Positions 36,766 through 46,431 of a stretch of 64,000 nt of DNA are shown here, piece after piece. The stretch's first letter is position 1. The number at the start of each line of letters is the position of its first letter. Under the pieces are notes generated by a model. It was given only the letters and a program-made list of their open reading frames with translations, was not told where the DNA came from and made no database searches. Location of the stretch: contig NZ_CP121650.1 of NCBI RefSeq assembly GCF_029714405.1, positions 8,437,001 to 8,501,000 on the forward strand. The letters are read 5' to 3'. The position numbers and the translations under genes were made by a program. The DNA comes from Bradyrhizobium sp. CB82. GTDB lineage: Bacteria > Pseudomonadota > Alphaproteobacteria > Rhizobiales > Xanthobacteraceae.

Positions 36766-37682
36766 CAGATCACGAGCTCCGTCTCGCCCTCATGAGCTAC
36801 ACCGAGATAAGCGTCGATCACTGCCTGGTCGGACCGCACCTCATCCGGCGAGCCGTCGGCGATCTTGCGGCCGTAATCGAGAACCGCGATTCGATCGGAG
36901 AGACCCATGACGACGCCGATGTCGTGCTCGATCAGCACAATAGTGGTGCCATATGCGTCGCGCGCATTGCGGACGTGTGCTGCCAAATCCCGTTTCTCTC
37001 CGAGAGTCACGCCGGCGAGCGGCTCGTCCAGCAGCAACAGCTGCGGGCGGGCGACCAGCGCTCGTGCGAGCTCCACCCGCTTCAGGATTCCATAAGGGAG
37101 CCCGCCTGCGAGCTGATGTTTGACCGCGTCGAGGTGAAGAAACGTAATCGCTTCCTCGGCGGCGGCGCGAGCCTTGGCTTCCTCGTGATGTGCCTGCGGC
37201 GTCGACAGGATCTGCCGCACGAAGCCGGCCCGTCGGCAGTGCACGAGGCCCATCATGACGTTATCGAGCACCGACAGGCCCTTGAACAGCGCAAGGTTCT
37301 GAAATGTGCGCGCTACGCCGACCGCGGCGAGCCGCGCGGTCGGCACATGCCTGAACCGTTCGCTGCCGAGCTGCACCACGCCCCGATCAGGACGGTAGAG
37401 CCCACTCACCACATTGAGCAGCGAGCTCTTCCCGGCCCCGTTCGGACCAATGATGGCCCGGATCTCGCCGTTCGCAACGGCAAGATCGATGCCGTCAAGC
37501 GCAGTCACGCCGCCAAAACTGAGCGAGATACCCTGCAGCGTCAATACCGGCGCACCAGCATCGACGCGCGCAGCGCCCGCGGCACGAGGCGTTCCCCCCG
37601 CTACATTCGAGTGCCCGGTGGTGCGCTCGCGCGCACGCGCCACGATCAGGGAGTTACCGGGCGCTGTCGCAATGAGGCTCAT
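36765..37682 (-). CDS. ABC transporter ATP-binding protein, LivG type
   Basis: 305 residues from the ATG at 37682. An Ala/Arg-rich leader (1-45) precedes the ATPase, unusual for LivG. Walker A is GPNGAGKSS and Walker B LLLLDEPLAGV. In place of the LSGGQ signature it has LPYGILKRVELARAL, a known LivG variant (LPYGxQR). The switch His is in LIEHDIG. A longer open frame above this start overlaps sfnG and is not coding. It starts 9 bp after the sfnG stop. Confidence 0.9.
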   Translation of the reverse strand: MSLIATAPGNSLIVARARERTTGHSNVAGGTPRAAGAARVDAGAPVLTLQGISLSFGGVTALDGIDLAVANGEIRAIIGPNGAGKSSLLNVVSGLYRPDRGVVQLGSERFRHVPTARLAAVGVARTFQNLALFKGLSVLDNVMMGLVHCRRAGFVRQILSTPQAHHEEAKARAAAEEAITFLHLDAVKHQLAGGLPYGILKRVELARALVARPQLLLLDEPLAGVTLGEKRDLAAHVRNARDAYGTTIVLIEHDIGVVMGLSDRIAVLDYGRKIADGSPDEVRSDQAVIDAYLGVAHEGETELVI

Positions 37683-37690
37683 ACGTCGCC

Positions 37691-38797
37691 CTACTCCGCC
37701 GCCTGAACGTGTGGCGCGTTCTGGGCCTCGAGTTCGCGAACCAGTGGGATCACGTGCTCGCCGAAATATTCGACTTCTTCCTGGAAGTGCAGAAAGCCGA
37801 GCAGGATGAGGTCGGCACCGGCCCGCTTGAGCTCGATGATGCGCTCGGCGACCTGCCGCGGCGTCCCGATCAGGTTCGAGCGGAAACCGTCGTTGTATTG
37901 AACCAGATCCTGGAAGGTGGATTTGGCCCAATTGCCCTCGCGCTCGGGGCTGGCATTTCCGGCATTCTGGACCTCGTGATGGAAGCCGCCCACCGCTTCC
38001 GGGATTGCCTTGTCGAGGATCTCCTGGAGGACATCCTTGGCTTCCTTTTCGGTCTGCCTGACGATGCCGAATGCGTTGATGCCGATCTTGGTTCGCCAGC
38101 TCTTGCCAAAAGCCTTTTCCTTGGTCCTGATGTCGTCGACCTGCGCCTTCAGCCCGCCCGGCGTGTTGCCATTCGTGAAGTACCAATCTGACACCCGCGC
38201 CGCCATGTCGCGAGCCGCGCGCGAGGAGCCGCCCTGGAAAATCTCCGGCAGAGGATCGAGCGGCTTCGGCTTGAGCGAATAATCACGGAACCGGTAAAAA
38301 TCACCACCTAGCGTGTAGCTCTCCTGGCTCCAAATCCCACGCAGTGCATTGATGAACTCTTCGGAGCGGCGATAGCGCTCGTCATGATCGAGCCACGGCT
38401 CGCCAATGGCTTGGAATTCACCGCGGAACCAGCCCGAGACGATATTGACCGCAACGCGGGCGTTGGTCAGCTGGCTGATCGTTGCGATCTGCTTCGCGGC
38501 CAGCGCTGGATTCCACGGCCCGGGAAGGATCGCGGCGATGACGTTGAGTTTCTCGGTCGCAGCAAGAAGTGCATGCGAGAAGCTGACAGATTCGTGCTGC
38601 TTGTCGGCACCGTAGCCCGCAGTGAAGCGGATCTGGCTCAAGGCGTAGTCGAAGCCGGCCTTCTCTGCGATCTGGGCAAGCTTCCGATTGTAATCGATAT
38701 CCCAACTGGTGCGCTGCTCGATAGAAGAAATAACAAGCCCGCCGGATACATTGGGGACCCAGTAAGCAAATTTGATCGGATCGCTGTTCGTGGTCAT
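37691..38797 (-). CDS. sfnG: FMNH2-dependent dimethylsulfone monooxygenase
   Basis: 368 residues from the ATG at 38797, with AGAGGTG upstream; the frame is open further up but out of family. It is a bacterial-luciferase-fold flavin monooxygenase matching SfnG through its length: IKFAYWVPNVSGGLVISSIE, QIRFTAGYGADKQHESVSFS, AILPGPWNPALAAKQIATI and GFLHFQEEVEYFGEHVIPLV. SfnG converts dimethylsulfone to methanesulfinate using reduced FMN. It is the first gene of the minus-strand cluster, so desulfurisation sets the theme for the transporter. A flavin reductase is not in the window. Confidence 0.9.
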   Translation of the reverse strand: MTTNSDPIKFAYWVPNVSGGLVISSIEQRTSWDIDYNRKLAQIAEKAGFDYALSQIRFTAGYGADKQHESVSFSHALLAATEKLNVIAAILPGPWNPALAAKQIATISQLTNARVAVNIVSGWFRGEFQAIGEPWLDHDERYRRSEEFINALRGIWSQESYTLGGDFYRFRDYSLKPKPLDPLPEIFQGGSSRAARDMAARVSDWYFTNGNTPGGLKAQVDDIRTKEKAFGKSWRTKIGINAFGIVRQTEKEAKDVLQEILDKAIPEAVGGFHHEVQNAGNASPEREGNWAKSTFQDLVQYNDGFRSNLIGTPRQVAERIIELKRAGADLILLGFLHFQEEVEYFGEHVIPLVRELEAQNAPHVQAAE

Positions 38798-39627
38798 ACG
38801 GTCACCTCTCGTGAATTGGGTTGCGACGATGTGGACGAAATCAGGCAGCACACCGCATTCACGTCGCTCGATACGCGATCGCACGCCTATTTCGGAACTA
38901 GCCTATGATTTGGAGGCGTCTTGGCGAGCTGCGGTGCTGTTTAAGTCGATACGAGATTGACATCGTCAACAGATCGGCGCACGCGCCATGCGACACACGG
39001 CTCCAAATGTATCGGAGCCTGCGGCGTCATCGACGAGATCATTGCAAATCATCGAGCTCCCCCTCTCGAGCACCATTGATCGACAATCAATAGTCTCAGA
39101 TAAACAACGAGCGCACGAGTCTAAGATCAACTCTTTTTCGTCGCACTCGTAAAAATCGCTTCCTTAGATTTGCGGCAAACGGATCGTTTGTTACTGCACG
39201 ATGCAGATCTCGTGAGGGACAGCTCGCTTGTCGCCGCTGACAACGACTTCATTGACCGCCCTGATGAAGCCCTTTGCTGCGTCCGGCTCTGGCAAAGATA
39301 TTCTCTCGATCCATCGCTGCGCAGAACATGAACAGCGTAACTCGTCTTGCATCACATCAATTCATGTCACCGAGCACAGGCTGCGTGGCATCGTGAAAGA
39401 AAGCCGATGCGCGAGCAGCTCGATTAAGCATCACTTGCTGATCGCACATTGCAATTAATCTGCGCTTTCACCAACAAGCAGATGAAGGAAGGGTTGGGTA
39501 TCGACGCCTTGGTGCTTTCGGTCTAACACAGCGTTCTCGAAACACGGCCTCGCGTGGCCGAGTTGCTCTTTGTGTTGCTGCCTCAGGCGGCCGCAACGGG
39601 TCACTGTGGACTGCATCATGACGCGTT
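38798..39627. other. divergent regulatory region between sfnG and the plus-strand flavoenzyme
   Basis: No supported gene in 830 bp. TTGACATCGTCAA (38958-38970) is a short palindrome about 160 bp upstream of sfnG and could be an operator. I looked for a -24/-12 promoter (pseudomonad sfn genes use sigma-54) and did not find a convincing one. Confidence 0.45.
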
Positions 39628-40833
39628 GTGCGTAGGGGTAGATCTTCCGTGGAAAAAATCTTGAGCGTGAAATCTCGTGGGGCTGGGTGGCGCTCAGTTC
39701 TGTCGAACGTGCGTGGTCAGTTGGCGGAAACTGCGATCGCTCGCGACCGCAGCGGAGGTACAGCCAAGGCGGAGCGCGATCTTCTGCGCCGCTCCGGCCT
39801 GCTTCTGTTGTCCGTGCCTTGTGAGTATGGCGGTATCGGCGCATCCTGGATCGATATCTTCGGCGCGGTGCGGGAGTTGGCGCAGGTCGATCCCTCGCTC
39901 GCCCATCTCTTCGCCTTCCAACATCTCCAAATCGGCTCGATCCTGCTCTATGCTAGTCGTGAACAGCAGGCGTCGCTGCTGCGTGGCACGGTCGAACAAG
40001 GCTGGTTTTGGGGCAACGCGCTCAATCCACGGGACCCGCGTACACACCTCACGGCAGACGGTGCAGGATTCTGCCTCAACGGCATTAAGAGCTTTTGTTC
40101 GGGCGCTCGAGACTCGGATCGCCTGCTGGTTTCAACACAAGATGCCCGAGGCGGATTCCACATCGCTGCCTTGCCAACGGTGCGTGAAGGCATCACTGTA
40201 CTGGACGACTGGAACAATATGGGCCAGCGTCAGACCGACAGCGGCACCGTGACCTTTGAGCGTGTTGCAGTGGCGCAGCACGAAGTGCTTGGGCCGCCTG
40301 GTCCCTTCGGTACACGTGCGTCGCTCCGCGCCTGCCTCGCCCAGACCGTGCTGGGCATGATCTATCTGGGCATTGCGCAGGGAGCGCTTGAGCAGGCGAT
40401 TACTTTCACGCGAGAGCATTCGCGGCCCTGGCCGGGATCGGGTGTCGAGACAGCGTTGGAAGATGCTTATATTCAACAACACTATGGCGAGTTTCATGTC
40501 GCGCTTGCCGGCGCCGAGGCCCTCTCAGAGCGTGCACTTTCGCAGTTGCAGGCTGCCTGGGATGAGGGCGACAAACTTGCCGCCGAAGGTAGAGGAGAGG
40601 CGGCGGTGGCAATCGCCACCTTTAAAGTTGCCGCGATGAAGGCGGGGCTCGATATCGCAACACGACTGTTCGACGTTACAGGCGCGCGAGCTACCCACGC
40701 GCGCCATGGCTTTGACCGCTATTGGCGCAATCTGCGAACCCATTCGTTACACGATCCGGTTGACTACAAGCTGAAAGATCTGGGCTGCTTCATCCTGACC
40801 GGCCGCTACCCGGTTCCGGGATTCTATTCTTAA
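39628..40833 (+). CDS. acyl-CoA-dehydrogenase-like monooxygenase (SfnB/DszC-like)
   Basis: Up to 401 residues; GTGs at 39628 and 39649 are possible starts. Fold elements of the acyl-CoA dehydrogenase family: VPCEYGGIGASWIDIFG, WGNALNPRDPRTHLTADGAG, LNGIKSFCSGARDSDRLLVS and a C-terminal DVTGARATHARHGFDRYWRN with THSLHDP. The HSLHDP end is typical of the flavin-dependent monooxygenase/SfnB branch acting on sulfur or nitrogen heteroatoms. It lies divergent from sfnG and is probably part of the same pathway as a second oxygenase or sulfur-acquisition oxidoreductase. Confidence 0.8.
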   Translation: MRRGRSSVEKILSVKSRGAGWRSVLSNVRGQLAETAIARDRSGGTAKAERDLLRRSGLLLLSVPCEYGGIGASWIDIFGAVRELAQVDPSLAHLFAFQHLQIGSILLYASREQQASLLRGTVEQGWFWGNALNPRDPRTHLTADGAGFCLNGIKSFCSGARDSDRLLVSTQDARGGFHIAALPTVREGITVLDDWNNMGQRQTDSGTVTFERVAVAQHEVLGPPGPFGTRASLRACLAQTVLGMIYLGIAQGALEQAITFTREHSRPWPGSGVETALEDAYIQQHYGEFHVALAGAEALSERALSQLQAAWDEGDKLAAEGRGEAAVAIATFKVAAMKAGLDIATRLFDVTGARATHARHGFDRYWRNLRTHSLHDPVDYKLKDLGCFILTGRYPVPGFYS

Positions 40834-41084
40834 CAAGAAGCGATCGCCGACTGCCGAGCATTCACGGCAAACGAAAGCGCCAACGACTTCCTTGCCGCAG
40901 CACACCGTTCAACTTGAACGGAATTTGCTCTACCGACTTCAAGGCGAACTTGGAGCCACAAGCGCTAACTTCGCCTGCGGCGATTCCTACTTCATTCCTT
41001 TTCCGGTTTCGCGAGCTGCTACCGCGGCCGGTTTAGCGTGTGATATGGCCCTGGACTGGGCGAACGGGCACGGATGACGATGGA

Positions 41085-42296
41085 TCACCACGATGGTGAA
41101 AGCCAGTTAATTGAGGGCGGCGCCGGCTCCAGCGCCTCCTGCTCCAGGTGACGCACGTCAGATCCGAACGCCAACCACTCCGCAAGCTCACGGATTGCAC
41201 TGTCGGATTTTGCGATCGAGACGAGACTCGGATCCGCATCTGCCGGCTGGCCCGCTCGCTCGGCCAGCTCCCTGGTCATCAAGTGAGGACGAGGCCCGCG
41301 GGGCAGATTTTGCTCAAGATTCCTGAAGATCCGCAGGCCGCCGGCGTCCACATCACCCCAGTGAAGGAACGGCAGCTCGGCCGGCAGGAGCCTCAGAACC
41401 TTAGCTAGAAGCTCGATGACCCCCGCCGTCGGGAAGCCGCCGGTGTACACGACCAGGCTGCCGTCCTCGATCTCGCGAACCTGCCGATTGAAGCTCGCGT
41501 AGTTCTCGATTGTCAGGATGGCGGTCGGCCGCTCCAAAATCGACAGCTGCGAGAGCATCTCCGGATGGACTGAGGCGAACGGCTTGGCACGGCCATCGAT
41601 CAGACGACCGATCCCCCCCTCCACGGCAATAGGCCCCCTCATATGAACAGGATGACTGAAACGCTCCAGCCCGATGTGCGTCCAGACCACGTCGGCCGCC
41701 GCGCCAGGCTGGCCGATCCGAACGGCGATGACGGCGGCAAGCCTCGATGCGTGGCGATCGAAGGTCTTCGTATCGTCCGTTGCCTTGAGAGAGAAGGTGC
41801 GCGCGTCCAGTCCGCGAGCCTCCTCTCGCGAGATGGACGCTAGCAGCGTGAAGAACTCCGTGGCGGCATCGGCCTGAGCGGCTGTTAGGCGATAGGCGGT
41901 CTCGCCGCGAGACCACTTAGCGGTCATCTCGTCCAATAGGGTTACGACCCACGGTTCTCCGGCCGCTGCGACCGGAAGCAAGTCCTGTCTGACGCGTTGA
42001 GCGGTCGCCGGCGCAGTCGGACGTCCGAGATGCCTGGCGAGCAGCTCAGGATCGCGAACGCGGACCCGCTCGATCAGGTGGCCCCGCTCCCTCTTGCCCC
42101 GCTGCACCTCAACGGCGCCGAACCTCTCCGCTGCGGCCATCAGATCGTGAAAACGGCTCACCAGCTGCGCGGTCGAGAGCCTGTCGTACTCCGGGGCTGC
42201 GGTTGCCGGTCGTGAGCGATCAGGGTTGCGCTCGCTCCGCTCCAGCAGCCGCTCGAGGAATTCGACGCCCGGATCCGTCGTACGAACGTCGCTCAT
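41085..42296 (-). CDS. jetD: Wadjet system nuclease subunit JetD
   Basis: 403 residues. DUF3322-like N-terminus, then a TOPRIM domain (DUF2220) with Glu in LTIENYASFNR (about residue 264) and the Asp pair in HWGDVDAGGLRI (about 314), the metal-binding acids of topoisomerase VI-like nucleases. In Wadjet, JetD cuts plasmid DNA after the SMC complex JetABC has extruded it and sensed a small circle. The start ATG overlaps the jetC stop in ATGA. It is the last gene of a complete four-gene operon. Confidence 0.9.
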   Translation of the reverse strand: MSDVRTTDPGVEFLERLLERSERNPDRSRPATAAPEYDRLSTAQLVSRFHDLMAAAERFGAVEVQRGKRERGHLIERVRVRDPELLARHLGRPTAPATAQRVRQDLLPVAAAGEPWVVTLLDEMTAKWSRGETAYRLTAAQADAATEFFTLLASISREEARGLDARTFSLKATDDTKTFDRHASRLAAVIAVRIGQPGAAADVVWTHIGLERFSHPVHMRGPIAVEGGIGRLIDGRAKPFASVHPEMLSQLSILERPTAILTIENYASFNRQVREIEDGSLVVYTGGFPTAGVIELLAKVLRLLPAELPFLHWGDVDAGGLRIFRNLEQNLPRGPRPHLMTRELAERAGQPADADPSLVSIAKSDSAIRELAEWLAFGSDVRHLEQEALEPAPPSINWLSPSW

Positions 42297-45200
42297 TCCG
42301 CAGCCTGGTCCCGCGGGACAGCTTCAGCCTTCTCGGCAGCGATCAGCTCGGATTTGAACACGTCGAAGCCCTTGCGGTATGGATCGATGGCAACGATGGC
42401 GTCGCGGGCCTTCTCCGTCAGGAATTCGGTGTCGATCATCACCTGGTTGCCCAGCCTGTTCACGTTCACGACAGTGTCGACCACTTCCATGAACACATGG
42501 CGCTTTTCGTCGGGGGTAGCCAGCATGACCTGGAGGCCGAGATCACGCATGAATTCCGAACACTGGCCGATGGCCTTGGTATCCAGGCGGTTGAAGGCCT
42601 CGTCGAAGATGGCAAGTGACAGTCCGCTCTCGCCGGTGCGCCGGTTCTGGTACGTGGCGGCCAACGAGGCACCAATGGCGATGTAGAACGGCAACTGGCC
42701 TTCACCACCGGATCCCGTGCCCGCGCGGCTCGTCAGCGACGATCGGATTTTGCCTTCGGCATCCTGGATGTAGAGTTCGAAGTTGAAATACTTGCGCGGA
42801 TCCTCGATTTCCTCGGTCCGAGCCTCGGGATTCGCCAGGATCTCCTCGATCTGGCGCACGGCCCGCATCATGGGCGAATTGGCGTCCTCGCTGCGATCTT
42901 CGAAAAGCGGCAGATTGAATTCCAGCTTGCGGGACTCCTCGACGAGCTCGATCATGTCGACATGGGTCGGGGCTTCCAGCGCCTTGAATGAGTAGTAGTC
43001 CCGACCGTGGAACTGACGATCCTCCAAGTGGCGGTTGAGCTCTTTCAGGGTGGCCTTGATGCCGGTGAAGGCGTCGTCGAGGCGATGGAGGAGATCATCC
43101 CGGAATGCCGAGGTCATCTCGGTCGCGGCGTTCCGGCACTGCTCCTCATACTGGACCAGTTCGTGCGCGTCGAGGCGCTCCTTTTCCGCCGCGGCCCACT
43201 GCTCGACGGCCGACGGCGTCGCTTCTTCCGCGGTGAAGGGCGGCACAACATGGAATTCCTGACCGTGCTTGTTCATCGCACCAGTCATTTCGCGCATGAG
43301 ACTCGAGCGGCGATCCGTCGAGCGGCGATCCCGATCCGCGACAAAGCCGGCGATGAGATTCTGTATGGATTCGGTGGCGATCGCCGGGACCTGCCCCTGG
43401 TACTCACGCATGGCCGGTGATTGTGGAAAGGTATCCCGCATCTGGCGCGCGCGGTCGCGCCGCGCCGCCGACAAGGCTTCGCGGTTGTTTTTCAGGTAGT
43501 CCTCGTGCGCTCCGTCGGCCTTGTCTCGAGCGCTTTTCGCATTATCAAAGGCCTTCTGCGTCTCCGACTTCCTACGGCCGGCCGTCTCGACTTCGCCGGC
43601 GAGGCGCTCCAGATCGGCGACGAGCTTGGGATCGCGGTTCCGCTTGGCGTCCTCGATGTTCTTTCCGATCTCGGCGAGCTTGCGATCGAAAGCAGAAAGG
43701 ACCTCGCCGCTGCCGACGCAGGTCAGACCAGCTTCGATCAACTTCTGGAAGCGGGCGAACATGTCCTCGAACAGCCGCGCCTCTTCTTCCAGCCGTCCAA
43801 CTTCGCGAGCCCGTTCGGCGAGCTGCAGCGTGAGCTCTTGCCGCTCGGCCTGAAGTTGCTGACGCATCTGGGTCTGCGTGGCGCGTCCGAGCTTTAGGTA
43901 CTCCGGCTTAGGAAGCCGCCGGACCGTCCGACCGCCCTGCATCATGCGGTCGGGCGTGATGGCGTTCTCGGCGGCGACCATCCTGTCCATGGTCTCCACC
44001 ATCATCAGCCGGCCGAGCCGATAGTTCAGGAAGGCGCGCACATGCCGGTTTTCCGTGCTGATGATCAGCGCCAGCGAACCCTTTTCGGCCGCTCGCGTGC
44101 TGTCGGTCTTGGTCGTGTTGATGACCTCGGCGCGTTGGAATGAATATTCCCCGCCCTCCCGGTAGATCTCCAGGGCGCGGACGGCACGACCGGGCTCGAC
44201 GATCAGCGCCTCACGGGAGCGACCCAGGACGGCTTCGGCCGCCATCCGCCACCTATCGTCGCGGATTTCCACCAAGTCGCACAAGGGTTCGGCTTCGATG
44301 CCATGCGAACGAAGCTGATCGATCAAATCCCGGGTCCCACGCTCGATGGGGCTCAGCCCCTGCTCCATTCGCCTGAGATTGCTGTCGATCTGATCGATAC
44401 GATCCTGGAGATCCTTGGTCGCGACGCGGGCATTGAAATGGACATCCGAGAACGCCTTGCGGACCGCAGAAAGTCGCTCCTGGTCGACGGCGACAAGAGC
44501 GGCGTCGAGATGAGAGGCGCTGTCCCTCCATCCCTCCGGAAGCGTCTTGTCCCACTCGGAAAGCGGCGCCCTGCCCCGCGCGACGACGACCGCGCTCAGC
44601 AGCGCGTGCAGCAGGTCGTCGCGACGGACCAGCAGATTGAGTTCGACGGCCTTCTTAATCGACGCGACGAGACCATCGATGTCCTTGATCGGCACCATGG
44701 CGTTGGCACGCTGGCTCAGAGTTGCGGTCTTGTCCGACTCGTACATCTGGGCAAGCTGCTCGGCGTCGCTGGTCCTGATCGATAGCTCGATAGTCTTGTG
44801 CTCGGCGTCGAGCCTGGCGTGCCTAGCCGCGGCCGCGGTCGCCTCGACTTCGGCCTTACCTGCCGTGCTCCGGAGCTTCGCGAGAGCCTCTTCCTGCCGT
44901 CTGGTCTCCCGCCGAAACTTCTCCCATTCCAGACGGGCGATCTGCCAGCTAGTGATTGCGATAACCCGCTCGTTTTCGACTGCACGGCCGACAATCCGCA
45001 AGATCCCGGCAAGGCTCGCGCTTTGGGCCTTCAATTCCTCAATGCGGCGCGTCAGAGAACGCCAATGCTCGATACCACGCCGAAGCCTATCGACCTGGAT
45101 GGGCTGAACGTCCAGAACGTAGTTCCGGACGAATTCCGTAGGATTGTCGACCGGCTTCAGCAGCAGGGCATTCCGGAAAGCCTTTTGGAAGCGCCTGGGA

Positions 45201-45793
45201 TCGAGCGGAAACCCCGCCGGCGACAAGGCCCTGAGCGATTCAGCCACGAAGTCGGTTGCGCTCGAGAACGCGTCGTCCACTTCGATTTTGCGAGCGCGCA
45301 GAGCGTTGCGCACGGCATGCCACTGCAACGTTTCGACCTCGTCGTCGCCGACGACAGCGAGGATGTCGTCTTTGGTCAGCGCTCCCTTGGCGATGAAGCG
45401 TGCCTCGCAGGACTCGTCGCTTCTCGATGCCGATGCCGAAAAAGCCACGCCCAGGCTTACCTCCGCGCCGTCTTCCAGATTCTCGAAGACCAGGATGATG
45501 TAGGTGTAGGAATGCTGCCGCGTCGGCTCGGACCGCTCGCCTTTCTCGTCGAGCGAGACCACGCCGAGGCAGTAGTCGCGCAGCGTCCGCTTGCTCCTAA
45601 CGTTGCTCTGGGCGCTCGGATTGAAGCGGATGCTGGCCATGCTTGCGCCGGAGAGCACGGTCTGTACAGCGTCGATGATCGCCGATTTTCCCGCCCCGTT
45701 CGGGCCTATGATCGCGGTCATGCCGCGCATATCGACCTGCTGCGCCCGGAACAGGTACCAGTCGACGAGGATGATGCGACGCAGTTCGATCAC
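42293..45793 (-). CDS. jetC: Wadjet SMC-like ATPase JetC
   Basis: 1166 residues. An SMC/MukB-like ATPase: Walker A GPNGAGKSAI (30-37), long coiled coils (about 240-450 and 630-780) flanking a hinge-like middle, ABC signature SGGEGQLPFYIAI near 1027, and Walker B LAIFDEAFNRLD near 1060. It is the DNA-extruding motor of Wadjet. jetB and jetC overlap by ATGA, as do jetC and jetD, so subunits are made in step. No damage is seen. Confidence 0.93.
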   Translation of the reverse strand: MIELRRIILVDWYLFRAQQVDMRGMTAIIGPNGAGKSAIIDAVQTVLSGASMASIRFNPSAQSNVRSKRTLRDYCLGVVSLDEKGERSEPTRQHSYTYIILVFENLEDGAEVSLGVAFSASASRSDESCEARFIAKGALTKDDILAVVGDDEVETLQWHAVRNALRARKIEVDDAFSSATDFVAESLRALSPAGFPLDPRRFQKAFRNALLLKPVDNPTEFVRNYVLDVQPIQVDRLRRGIEHWRSLTRRIEELKAQSASLAGILRIVGRAVENERVIAITSWQIARLEWEKFRRETRRQEEALAKLRSTAGKAEVEATAAAARHARLDAEHKTIELSIRTSDAEQLAQMYESDKTATLSQRANAMVPIKDIDGLVASIKKAVELNLLVRRDDLLHALLSAVVVARGRAPLSEWDKTLPEGWRDSASHLDAALVAVDQERLSAVRKAFSDVHFNARVATKDLQDRIDQIDSNLRRMEQGLSPIERGTRDLIDQLRSHGIEAEPLCDLVEIRDDRWRMAAEAVLGRSREALIVEPGRAVRALEIYREGGEYSFQRAEVINTTKTDSTRAAEKGSLALIISTENRHVRAFLNYRLGRLMMVETMDRMVAAENAITPDRMMQGGRTVRRLPKPEYLKLGRATQTQMRQQLQAERQELTLQLAERAREVGRLEEEARLFEDMFARFQKLIEAGLTCVGSGEVLSAFDRKLAEIGKNIEDAKRNRDPKLVADLERLAGEVETAGRRKSETQKAFDNAKSARDKADGAHEDYLKNNREALSAARRDRARQMRDTFPQSPAMREYQGQVPAIATESIQNLIAGFVADRDRRSTDRRSSLMREMTGAMNKHGQEFHVVPPFTAEEATPSAVEQWAAAEKERLDAHELVQYEEQCRNAATEMTSAFRDDLLHRLDDAFTGIKATLKELNRHLEDRQFHGRDYYSFKALEAPTHVDMIELVEESRKLEFNLPLFEDRSEDANSPMMRAVRQIEEILANPEARTEEIEDPRKYFNFELYIQDAEGKIRSSLTSRAGTGSGGEGQLPFYIAIGASLAATYQNRRTGESGLSLAIFDEAFNRLDTKAIGQCSEFMRDLGLQVMLATPDEKRHVFMEVVDTVVNVNRLGNQVMIDTEFLTEKARDAIVAIDPYRKGFDVFKSELIAAEKAEAVPRDQAAE

Positions 45794-46431
45794 GCCTGCA
45801 CCTCGCTCGCGGCTTCGGTCCTTGCCGTCGCCGCGGTCGAGCGCGAGACGAACTCTTCGAGCGAGCCGAGCGTGTCCTTGGAGACGACGATCGGCAAAGC
45901 GGGACGTAGGAACAGGGTGAAGTTCCTGTCGTCTCGATCCTCGATCCTCACGAGTCCACGCTGCTTAAAGCCCGCCAGGATTTCCTTGACCCGCCCGAAG
46001 TTGGGCCGTTCGCGATGGGTCCGGTCCTCGTAGATCTGCAGGATCTGCTCGCTCTCGACCTCCACCTCACCAAATTCCTTGGCCTCGAACCGCGTGAACG
46101 CCTCCTCGTAGTGGAGCCGCAACACCAGCAGGAGCAGGCTCTCATCGAGCTTCATGCTCTGACGGGGAGGTAGCTCGTTCGCCACCAGGCCGACATAGCC
46201 GTCGTTTGGCCTGCCCACGACGCGGTAACCGAGCGCATCGAACAGGTTCTCGAAGTAGCTCATGTAGCGACGGAGTAGCTCGTACGACGTCTTCATGCCC
46301 CAGTCGTTTTCGTAGATGAACTGGGTGCGCCAGAGCGACTGCGCGGCCTGGCGCAGCTCCTTCTGCAGCCGGTCGCCGTCGCCGCCCTCGGAGTCCTCGT
46401 CGTCGATCAGTTTGGAAAGATCACGCAGCAT
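45790..46431 (-). CDS. jetB: Wadjet kleisin-associated subunit JetB (DUF4194-like)
   Basis: 213 residues, mainly winged-helix-like alpha/beta content, with LLLVLRLHYEEAF and RPNFGRVKEILAGFKQRGLVRI, resembling MukE/DUF4194 proteins. In Wadjet it binds the kleisin JetA and the JetC heads. It overlaps jetA by 11 bases and jetC by 4. Assignment rests on position and fold-like pattern as much as on sequence. Confidence 0.85.
   Translation of the reverse strand: MLRDLSKLIDDEDSEGGDGDRLQKELRQAAQSLWRTQFIYENDWGMKTSYELLRRYMSYFENLFDALGYRVVGRPNDGYVGLVANELPPRQSMKLDESLLLLVLRLHYEEAFTRFEAKEFGEVEVESEQILQIYEDRTHRERPNFGRVKEILAGFKQRGLVRIEDRDDRNFTLFLRPALPIVVSKDTLGSLEEFVSRSTAATARTEAASEVQA

Noticed and set aside
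38798..39627. sigma-54 promoter for sfnG
   Set aside because: Expected from pseudomonad sfn genes, but no GG-N10-GC match with an acceptable -12 was found on the minus strand.
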